Positions 54,498 through 64,000 of a stretch of DNA of 64,000 nucleotides are shown here, one piece after another. Every line of letters begins with the position of its first letter. Positions within the stretch are counted from its first letter, which is position 1. A program made the translations under genes and the position numbers. Under the pieces are notes generated by a model. It had not been told where the DNA came from. It searched no databases and saw only the letters and a program-made list of their open reading frames with translations. This DNA comes from Hirsutella rhossiliensis (lineage: Eukaryota > Ascomycota > Sordariomycetes > Hypocreales > Ophiocordycipitaceae): contig NW_025408668.1 in the NCBI RefSeq assembly GCF_020360975.1, positions 7,006,001 through 7,070,000 of the forward strand. The letters are read 5' to 3'.

Positions 54498-55838
54498 ATG
54501 GGACGACATGAAGCACTGGAGCTGGACCAGCTCAGGGGCTTCGGCCAGCCGCGGCCACTTCCCCATTATCACCCTCTATCCCCAGGCAGCCATAGTGACA
54601 GCAAGACACAGCACGCAACTCCAGTCCGCGAGTCACCGTCCCCGTCCCCGAGCCGAGCCCCCGGAGCCGGGGAGCGTCCATCCTCGCCGCATGGTTGCTC
54701 GTCCCCGGCGTGGCGCAGGATATCTCGGTGCACGCGCTTCTGGGCCCTCAACAGGCCGGCCCTGCTGGTTGCCCTGTCCCAGCTGTTTGGCGCCTGCATG
54801 AACCTGTGCGCCCGGCTGCTCGAGCTCGAGGGTGAGGGCATGCACCCGGTTCAGGTCCTGTTCGTCCGGCAGGGCTTGACGGCCGTCTGCTGTCTGCTGT
54901 ACATGCGGTGGGGGTGCGTGCCCGACAACCCCTTCGGCAGAGGGGACGTGAGCTGGCTTCTGCTGGCCAGGAGCATCTCGGGCTTCTTCGGCATCTTCTG
55001 CATGTGGTATTCGATGCTTCACCTCCCGCTCGCTGATGCCACCGTCATCACCTTCCTGGCGCCCGGGGTTGCCGCCCTGCTATGCTGCGTCCTGCTCCGC
55101 GAGCCGTTTACGCGCATGGAGCAGCTCGCCACCGTCATCGCGCTGCTGGGCGTCGTCCTCATCGCCCAGCCCGCCGCCCTCTTCTCCCCGTCGGCGGCGG
55201 CAGCACCGGAGCCGACCCCGTCGGGCAAGAAGCTGCCCAACGCGGTCCACGCTGGAGCAACGGCGCAGGGGCGGCTCCTCGGCGTCTGCGTCGCGTTGCT
55301 GGGAGCCGTCGGCTCCGCCGGGGCCTTCACGACGCTGCGCGCCCTCGGCCGACGCGTCCATCCCGTCACTTCCATCAACGCCCTCGCCATGGGCTGCACC
55401 ACCATCTGCGCCGCAGCGCTGGCCCTCGCGCCGGCCCTCGACGTCGACCAGCCCTCGCTGCGCTGGACCCACCCCACGTCGACGCGGCAGTGGCTCCTGA
55501 TGCTCGCCGTCGTAGCCTTGGGCTTTGCAATGCAGTATCTGCTGACGGCGGGGCTGGCGGCCGACACGTCCAATCGCGCCAACGCCATGGTGTACACGCA
55601 CATGCTCTTTGCGGTGGCGTTTGACCGGTGGGTGCTCGGGCATCGCATGGGGCTCACGAGCTTCCTGGGGTGTGCCTTGATCCTGGGCAGTGCCGTCGGC
55701 GTCGTTGTGTTGGTGCCCAAGCCGTCGCCGCAGCCGCCGTCGTTGCTCAAGGCGGTGGATGTCGAGCGGCAGAGTAATTTGGCTGGCGAGGCTGAGCGAT
55801 TCCCGATGCTCACGGCTACACGTACGTCTGGTTCTTGA
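54498..55838 (+). CDS. EamA / drug-metabolite transporter superfamily protein
   Basis: Single exon, 446 aa from ATG 54498. After a 75-residue Pro/Ser-rich cytosolic N-terminus come about ten hydrophobic segments arranged as two EamA repeats. Repeat one begins RPALLVALSQLFGACMNLCA and includes SISGFFGIFCMWYSMLHLPLADATVITFLAPGVAALL and LATVIALLGVVLIAQP. Repeat two begins GVCVALLGAVGSAGAFTTLR and includes MLAVVALGFAMQYLLTAGLA and FLGCALILGSAVGVVVLV. This resembles the SLC35G/YMR253C-like group of fungi. The substrate is not predictable. An acidic loop with a Pro/Ala-rich insert separates the repeats. Confidence 0.9.
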   Translation: MGRHEALELDQLRGFGQPRPLPHYHPLSPGSHSDSKTQHATPVRESPSPSPSRAPGAGERPSSPHGCSSPAWRRISRCTRFWALNRPALLVALSQLFGACMNLCARLLELEGEGMHPVQVLFVRQGLTAVCCLLYMRWGCVPDNPFGRGDVSWLLLARSISGFFGIFCMWYSMLHLPLADATVITFLAPGVAALLCCVLLREPFTRMEQLATVIALLGVVLIAQPAALFSPSAAAAPEPTPSGKKLPNAVHAGATAQGRLLGVCVALLGAVGSAGAFTTLRALGRRVHPVTSINALAMGCTTICAAALALAPALDVDQPSLRWTHPTSTRQWLLMLAVVALGFAMQYLLTAGLAADTSNRANAMVYTHMLFAVAFDRWVLGHRMGLTSFLGCALILGSAVGVVVLVPKPSPQPPSLLKAVDVERQSNLAGEAERFPMLTATRTSGS

Positions 55839-56853
55839 AGGCGATGGCACAGCTCAAGTCTTGTAAAGGGTGGTGGTGAGCACCCGGTCGGGGACGTCCG
55901 CATCACCGAAATGAGGAGCCAGGCTCGATCTCATCTGGTCAAGTACCAGTCAGCCCTCTGAGTTCACCTCTGGCTATGCGGTGGTGATCTGCCGCCAGGG
56001 TCATGGCTTGATCGAGATGTACACGGTGATGCTCTGGCTCCCTTGGGATGTCTTCCTCTAATACGAACCCTATGTTCAACCACTTGCTGTACACGGACTG
56101 TCAGTACCAGACCGAACGATGGCTGTATAAAGACGGAATGGAGACTTTGGAAACCAGATGCTATGACATGTCTAACCACCAGCAGATGGCTCTGAACAGA
56201 TACTAGCCATGAGGTGTGGTTCTGACACGGCAGCACCAGACACCTTGGTAGCCTTCTAATGAGCACGTCGTAGCAAGGACCCTCGTCTTCAATACCGTCA
56301 GTCGTGAGTTGTCGGTGCTGATCTATACAGAATTCCGATTCTTTTCCAGTCAACCACAAATTCGTCAGTTTAGCTTCAAGCTGACATGAAATGGGAAAAC
56401 TGTTCGAAGACGTACTTGACAAGCAGTCCTGAAAATACTTGAGAGTGAACTAAAAGGCCGTCAAAGTCGTTGTGTACATATACAGATGCAAGCGAACGGT
56501 TTGAAGGTCCGAAGATTGATGCCTGAGTGCCGCGCAAATCATGAATATAGGGTAGCCAGGTTGAGCACAGTGCAAGCTCACGTGATGCTTGTGAGGCTGT
56601 CGTAATAGGCCTTATCTTATCTGGGACGGACTACCTGCAGGGCGGGTATGTATGTAGGCGCAAGGCTAGGATCCAATCGCAAATCTTGGTGCAAAAGCTG
56701 CGAAACCTCGGTCCTGATTGCTATTGACGACACCGCGGCAAGTGGTGAAATTTCCCTCAATACCCCCCGTTCCCGAGTTCAAGCCGCGAATAACTGCCAA
56801 TCGCGACGAATTGAATAGACGACCGGGCATCATCGCCTCAACCGACGGCCAAA
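55839..56853. promoter_or_regulatory. Intergenic region upstream of RVB1
   Basis: 1.0 kb, noticeably AT-richer than its neighbours between about 56050 and 56650. A CCAAT lies at about 56672, roughly 180 bp before the RVB1 start. A 152-codon minus-strand frame (55964-56422) lacks family resemblance and was not called. Confidence 0.45.
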
Positions 56854-58539
<1,686 letters not shown>

Positions 58540-59426
58540 TTGAGTGGGGACCCGAGGACGCGCACGAGCGGGCTAGGCACGAGGAGCCGCGTCGGGGCGA
58601 GGTCGACGAGCGTGACAGGCAGAGGACAGACAGGGAGGATCTTGGACGGAATTTGTTTATCGCGGATGGTCTGGCGCCGCGGGAGAAATGCCAAACATGC
58701 TTTGCCCTTTTTATTTTATTTTCAGAGGCAAAGGGGGGGGGGTAGGGGGGAACCGAGTCCCACACAATGTCCCCTAGCTTTGGGAGACTCGGCCTGCACG
58801 ATGAATGCATGCACAACACCCTTTTTGTGACTTAATTTTTATTTTTCTTCAGCGCCCGTCGTGAGACATCCAGGAACCTGGGGGAACCAACGCCGGCGGA
58901 CGGGGCGCAAAGACAATCACATACATGATGCATGGCGACGCACACAATCCCTTTTTGCCCCCCCCCCCCCTCCTCTCCTCTCCATTCTCTGGCCTCTCCA
59001 TCCAGTCTTTCTTCTTTTCTCTTCAGCAAGCCACATAAGGCCCACTGGGAGGAGAAGAAAACAAAAGCCAAGTTGGTGTGTGGGGGGGGAGGGGGGAGAA
59101 AAGGGGCCGGGGAAGGGGGATGCCGCGAAAGTGTGGGAGGCGAGGAAGAAGAGGCCATGGACAAGGCATTGGGATCCAGACCGGCGGAGAGAGAAAGAGA
59201 GGCAGTCACGCATGCGGAGCTCGATGGTCAAAGACAGCAGCATCACGTGCTATGTGCTTTAGCCATGTTCGGGGAGGGGGACAGGCCTGGCCCTTTGTCT
59301 CAGACGGCGCAGCATTCCAGAGTGCATTCCTGCGGGGGCCGCCATTGTCGTCGACCAAGAAGAAGCATGTCTCTCTGGTGCCCCGTTTCATTCATTGACG
59401 CAGAAGCCGGAGAATAGGGCCTTGGC

Positions 59427-59450
59427 GACGACGACGACGACGACGACGAC
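59427..59450 (+). repeat. (GAC)n microsatellite
   Basis: Eight uninterrupted GAC triplets. Confidence 0.9.
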
Positions 59451-60213
59451 GCCGCCGAGGGGCGAAAAAGGGGGTTGGCCGGCAGAGGACGGATGGCCGT
59501 GGCGGCCATGTCTCTCTTTTTCTCCTCGTCGGCTCCGTGCTTTCTGTGCTCGTGCTTGGCTCGCCCATGCCTGGTGGCTCTCGCTCATGCCTGGCAGCTC
59601 GCCCGCTCGCTGGGCGCACCACGCTTCCGTCAAAAAGGAAGCAGCAGCATACATCCATACCAGGCCGCCCGGGCTCGGGGGCGCCGCTGAGGACAACGGC
59701 GGCAAGCTCGAGGCTCAAACCTTGGGACGCCGGTAGTCTCCAAGTCTCCCGAGACATCCATGGATGTTGGGCAGTTTGCTACCTGCCGTTTGGGGCGGGG
59801 AGTTTGGCGCCGGCCCCAAGCCCCGATGCCAGAAGCAGATAATGGGTGCAGAAACGAGCTTGTCCCAAGACGGTGTGTTCTGCCTGGCTGGCGCGCGCCC
59901 CTCCTCCTCCTCGGCCGCCGCCTCTGGGTCCGCTGCCGCTCGCTGCTATTGTGTCGTGTGTGCGTGTGTGTGTGTGCAGTGCAAGCCACGCATCTGGGAG
60001 TCAGCAAAGTCGACGGGCCAAATGCCAGACGGCTCCTCCTTCACACAAAGGACGCGGCCACCTGGCAACCAACCACCAGCCCAGCCCCCAGCCCGTTTCA
60101 CTCCATCCTCTGCCCTCTCTTCCATTCTTCCAATCCGCTCTTCTCGCTCACTTTCCCCATTTCTCCTTTTGAAACCTCTTGCCCCCTGCCCATTGCCCAT
60201 TGCCCCTCTCCCT

Positions 60214-60216
<3 letters not shown>

Positions 60217-60254
<38 letters not shown>
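60217..60254 (+). repeat. (TC)n microsatellite
   Basis: About 38 nt of TC dinucleotides with one G interruption, 125 bp before the HMG-box start codon, probably in its promoter or 5' UTR. Confidence 0.9.
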
Positions 60255-60377
60255 GTCTCTTGCTCTCATTGTTCGTCGTCCGCCGTAAGCCCCATGCCGG
60301 GGGGATGGATGCTTGCAAGCTTCACACCTCTCCAGGCCGCCCAGCAACGCTGACACCGCCCTCTGCACCCGGCAACA

Positions 60378-62616
60378 ATGACCCAGGTGCTCGCCGTGGC
60401 AGCTCGACAGATGGATGCCGTGGCAGCTCCTCTGCCCCGTCACGTGGACCTCGGCAAGCAGTTGAAGGCCAGCCCAGCCTTCACCCCGGCCGCAGACCGA
60501 AGGCTCTCACCCTCTCCGCCCACCAACACCTCGTTCAGAAAGAGAGCTTCCACCCTCAGCGCCGTTGATGCAGGCCACGGCATGTTCGACTCGCCACCAG
60601 CAACCGCGCCTGGCTCCCATCTGCAGGATGGCTCCCGCGATATAATTTGTCTGTGCACGCCGGCCCCCAAGATCCCCAGGCCGCGGAACGGTGAGTCGTC
60701 GCTTCTTTTCTGCCCCGTGCTGAGTGTGCGCTTGCCTGTGTATCCAAACACGCGTGCTCAAACGCAGTGCGAGCTCTCGGGCGCTCCCCTTTCGACTGAT
60801 CCTGATAGGCTGACAAGCTGCCGCAGCCTTCATCCTCTATCGCCAGCATCACCAGGCCCAGGTCACGGCCGACAACCCAAAGTTGTCCAACCCTGACATC
60901 TCCAAGATCATTGGCGAGAAGTGGAAGAACGAGGGCGACGAGGTCAAGAAGAACTGGAAGAAGCTCGCAGAGGAAGAGAAGCAACGCCACCAGAACCAGT
61001 ACCCAAATTATCGCTACCAGCCGCGACGGGGCAACAAGTCCCAGAGCGGCTGGGCAAACACGTCCCCGACCGAAGACCAAGGCCGCTGCCAAAAATGCAA
61101 CGGGAGAGCCATGAACACGCCGCAGACGCCATCTACTCCCTACTCGACGTCGCCAGCTGGCAAGATGGGCACGCCATCCCAAGGGCCCCCGAGCTTGCAG
61201 AGGCTGGACACGGCCCTCTCCCGCCGATCGAGCTTTGAGCACTCGCCCACCAGCACTTTGCCCTTTCCCTCCAAGCTGCCTCCAGTCAGAGACGTCGAAA
61301 GCAGCGAGCCAATGTCGCCCGAGATGAAGAGGCGCCGAGCCGACGGCGCCGGCGGCTACCACGCCATCAACGGCCCTCTCGGAGGCTACGGCGGCAAGCC
61401 GCTTGGCGACTTTCCCCTCACCCCGACCGAGGGACTCGCGCCCAGCCAGATGCCCCCATTTGCACGAACGACTCTGCCCGAGCTGGGCGGTCTGCCCAGA
61501 TCACAGAGTGGCCCGATGCCTCCCCCGCTGCGACCGACGGCTTCGGCCCCCTGGCTCGACACGGACCCCCACGGCCGCCGACACAGCGGCTTTGACGAGT
61601 CCCTGCGCCTACCGCCTCTTCAGACATCGCTCTCACCGTCGTCATCTCGCAACTCGGGCATGGACACCCGGCCCGTTAGTCTGCCCACGGCAGCGCTGGT
61701 CATGACTCCCACTCGAGACAACGCCATTGGCCGGGCCGGGACGTTGAGAGACATGGTCATGTCCATCTCTTTCAAGCGCAAAATCGCCGTCCTCGCAAGC
61801 ATCTGCCAACCAGCCCCGCCTCTGTCCAAGGAGAGCAACTTTGACGGGATTCGCGGAGCCTTCATCGCCGTCGAGGGGCCAGACATGATGCTGCGCCAGT
61901 CAGCCGGCATTGCCATCGAGAAAGGGCTCGTTGCGTGCGGCGAGATCCTGCTCAAGGTGTGGCGGGACGACAGCGATGGCCAGGAGGTGACGGGCTGGGA
62001 CGAGGGGAACGCGCTGCCTCCTGGTCGAGGCGGTGGCAGCAAGTTTGGCGACTACTTCGAGCCCTATCTCAAGACGATTTCGGCATGGCAAAAGAAGTCG
62101 AAACAAATCGGCCGCCACATCACGGGAACGAGGGCGCTCCTGTCGAGCGCGGAAGAGCAGAGGGCCGACGGCGAGCGAGTCGTGGCTCAGGCTCAGTCCA
62201 CGGAAGCCTGCACTCCGCCAGATGACGAGCAGGAACACGCTTCACCGGCCAAGATGCCGGTGGCATTGGCCAACGAGGGCTTCAGCCTGACAATCTCGGA
62301 CAGGCACGCATGCGCGCTGCCCATCCCGGACACGTACTCGGTTATCGATCACTGGCAGTGGATGGCGACGCTGTGGCGCGGGACAGTATGCCCGGACCTG
62401 ATTGTCTATGTGATGCCGAGCGACGCGGAAGAGAATAACGAGCGTAGGACGGTTGAGCTCTCGCGGCGCATGGGGCTGATTGTCGTCAAGGTGCCGGCGG
62501 GCAAGGGCCTCGACGAGGCCACGGAGCGGCGCCTGGCGTTCGAGGTGATGGAATGGATGAGGGAGGCATCTTTTCGGGAGCCTCTGCCTCGAGACTGGAG
62601 GTCCGAGCTTGTCTAG
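60378..62616 (+). CDS. HMG-box transcription factor (FMF-1/STE11-like)
   Basis: Exons 60378-60690 and 60827-62616, one 136-nt intron, 700 aa. The intron splits the HMG box inside RN|AFILYR. The box reads KIPRPRNAFILYRQHHQAQV, then NPKLSNPDISKIIGEKWKNE, then VKKNWKKLAEEEKQRHQNQY and NYRYQPRRG, of the MATA/Ste11 class (residues about 98-170). A possible Cys/His element lies just before (DIICLCTPAP) and after (GRCQKCNG) the box. The middle is Pro/Ser-rich. The last 250 residues form a second folded domain (SFKRKIAVLASICQPAPPLS through DLIVYVMPSDAEENNE). Related proteins (Neurospora fmf-1, fission yeast ste11) control mating-type and sexual genes; this role is inferred. Confidence 0.88.
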
Positions 62617-63277
62617 ACTGGGTTCGCTAAAAAAGACAGGGGACGGGGGAAAGGGGTTGAGGGTCTTTTTGCTTGCGCTACCGGTTGTGCTACCGGGATG
62701 AAAGAATCAAGTGTGTGTCGAGGGACACGGGAAACGAACAATGGGAGGCGATACCTTGGCTGGACGAATCAAGTATCGTGGACCTTCCGAGAAGGGGAGT
62801 CTTATAGCCTCGCTTATAACTCGCTTATAGCCAGGTACTGCCGCTTGGAGTAGAGCACCAAGTCTTGAGTACTTGACTGGCATTCAAAAGTACCTCTCCG
62901 CGCCTGCAGCTATGCGCAAGGACATGAAAGTTCGGGCCCTCTACCTCTTGTGTCGACAAGACCGCAAGCATTTGGTAGGTACCTCCAAGTAGCCAAACAC
63001 ACAGGCCCTGCCTCGGCACTTGCTGGCAGGTACCTTGCACTTCGTACGGAGTACATGCCATGTATGCCCCCATGTTTGCTAGGCCCTCAGGGACTTAGAC
63101 GCACTGTGCCGATTGGGCGCGTCTATTTGCACGACAACGCGCTTGTCACGTCCACCCACACCCATAACAGGCACTGTCTTGCGTACCCTCGACGCAGCTC
63201 AGCTTCATCCGCCCCCCTGACGCCAACACCACCAACGACCTCGGCGCCACGATGCGTCAGCGCCCTTGCCGCTGCCC
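62617..63277. promoter_or_regulatory. HMG-box 3' flank and dynactin promoter/leader
   Basis: 661 bp. It contains several GGTACC/AGGTACCT motifs (about 62831-62836, 62974-62982, 63029-63034) and, at its end, a short upstream reading frame. No other gene was recognised. Confidence 0.5.
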
Positions 63278-63281
63278 ATGA
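63252..63281 (+). other. Nine-codon uORF overlapping the dynactin start codon
   Basis: ATG at 63252, nine sense codons and TGA at 63279-63281, out of frame with dynactin. The TGA overlaps both in-frame ATGs of the main gene (63278 and 63281). Such an arrangement could limit or couple initiation of the main protein, provided transcription starts upstream of 63252, which the sequence does not show. Confidence 0.55.
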
Positions 63282-64000
63282 TGCCCGATTTCAAGCCTGG
63301 CCAGACCATCCAGCTCAGCGATGGCCGCAAGGGCATCGTCCGCTTCGCCGGCCAAACCCACTTCCAGGTCGGAGAATGGGTCGGCGTCGAGCTCGACGAC
63401 AAGACGGGCAAGAATGACGGCAGCGTCCAGGGACAGCGCTACTTTGACTGTCCCATGGGCTACGGCATGTTTGTCAAGCCCATGATGGTCACCATCCTGT
63501 CGCAGCCCTCGTCCGCGAAGCCCCCGACCGCCAGAAAGCCTGCCCGCCCCAGCAGCTTTCATCCCGGCATGACGAGGCCCGCCCCCGGCGGAGACGTCGC
63601 CTTGACCAAACGGATGAGCATGAACGCACCGAGCCCTAGCCCGGGACCTAGGACGTCCCGCCGCGCAAGCCTCGTAAAAGTAAGCGATGCCGCCCTGATC
63701 CGTCTGCTTACCCCCAAGCGCTAACCGGCCATCAAGTCTCCCATCAAGTCTCCCGTCAAGTCTCCCACCAAGCAGCTTCTCAGCGGCCCCCCGAGTTCAT
63801 CTGCCTCGCGCACAGGCACGCCGTCGAATGCTCGCGCCACTTCCACGGGCGCCAAAACCCGGGCCCCAGTGGGCGGCCAGCGACTGTCGATGGGCCCTCC
63901 AGCCGGACCCGCGACTCGAACCGCAAGGCAATCGTCTGCATCTTCAGCCACCTCGAAGCCTGGTGCCGCTCCCGCTCGGACGGCTGGCACGCGGGCGCCA
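63278..64000 (+). CDS. Dynactin p150Glued subunit, N-terminal part (CAP-Gly)
   Basis: Exon 1 63278-63679, a 57-nt GT..AG intron, then exon 2 from 63737 running off the window. The N-terminal CAP-Gly domain (residues about 5-70) is intact: GQTIQLSDGRKGIVRFAGQT, VGEWVGVELDDKTGKNDGSV and YFDCPMGYGMFV, including the tubulin-tail-binding GKNDG loop. A Ser/Pro/Arg-rich basic linker follows, with the repeated K-S-P motif SPIKSPVKSPTK directly after the intron. Family: largest dynactin subunit (RO-3 in Neurospora, Nip100 in yeast), which links dynein to microtubules and cargo. A CLIP-170 type protein is possible, but a single CAP-Gly at the very N-terminus with a basic linker favours p150. Start is one of two adjacent ATGs. 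Confidence 0.88.

Larger units (their letters stand above)
58540..60377. other. RVB1 3' flank and long leader of the HMG-box gene
   Basis: 1.8 kb rich in simple sequence: G-run 58733-58742, C-run 58960-58970, GAC triplets 59427-59450 and a CT tract near 60217-60254. The last 250 bp are pyrimidine-rich, consistent with the HMG-box gene's leader. No coding region was recognised. Confidence 0.5.

Noticed and set aside
55964..56422. 152-codon minus-strand frame downstream of the transporter gene
   Set aside because: No family resemblance and a composition unlike the neighbouring genes; retained only as intergenic DNA.

Overview
The window is 64 kb of nuclear DNA from a filamentous ascomycete. 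The genes carry short introns of about 45-180 nt with GT..AG ends and CTAAC/CTAAT-like branch sites, and the coding sequence is GC-rich. Families typical of Pezizomycotina are present (Byr4, Uds1-domain protein, DscB/Ucp14-type rhomboid, FMF-1/STE11-type HMG-box protein, KPWE-domain protein). Intergenic DNA is scattered with TACCTAGGTA-type palindromes, which I associate with Sordariomycetes, probably Hypocreales. The placement is inferred from protein style, not from a search.

Layout, left to right. 1-6 kb: 3' end of the rRNA methyltransferase NOP2 (+), the septation regulator BYR4 (-) and an unrecognised 187-aa protein (-). 7-16 kb: XRCC4-like end-joining factor (+), an aldo-keto reductase (-), mitochondrial SelO (+) and the 78-kDa subunit of complex I (+). 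16-21 kb: an unrecognised 250-aa protein (-), a tail-anchored acyl-CoA-binding protein of Atg37/ACBD5 type (-), RNase III (-) and mitoribosomal mS33 (+). 22-33 kb: a Pumilio RNA-binding protein (+), a KPWE (Pex39-like) protein (-), a PDP/Ptc5-type PP2C phosphatase (+), a small membrane protein (-) and a Dsc2/UBAC2-like rhomboid pseudoprotease (+). 34-42 kb: a Uds1-domain coiled-coil protein (+) and a SOK1/TCP11 protein (-). 42-52.8 kb: an 11-kb stretch with no recognisable gene, rich in simple repeats and minisatellites. 52.8-64 kb: TAF13 (+), an EamA/DMT transporter (+), RVB1 (+), an HMG-box transcription factor (+) and the 5' end of dynactin p150 (+).

This is a housekeeping neighbourhood. 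I see no secondary-metabolite cluster, transposase, reverse transcriptase, tRNA, rRNA or CRISPR array. Related functions recur: mitochondrial (SelO, complex I, mS33, PDP phosphatase), peroxisomal (Atg37-like, KPWE protein) and septation/cytoskeleton (BYR4, Uds1 protein, dynactin). They are not organised as an operon or cluster.

The points most worth a second look are: the 11-kb gene desert between divergent SOK1 and TAF13; the Uds1 gene, whose two halves can only be joined by a non-GT donor or a frameshift; a GC-AG intron in the aldo-keto reductase; 24-nt and 15-nt microexons in the complex I gene; a short uORF whose stop overlaps the dynactin start codon; two possible acceptors 18 nt apart in the KPWE gene; and alternative N-termini of RNase III. 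All exon boundaries were placed by reading splice signals and frame by eye.
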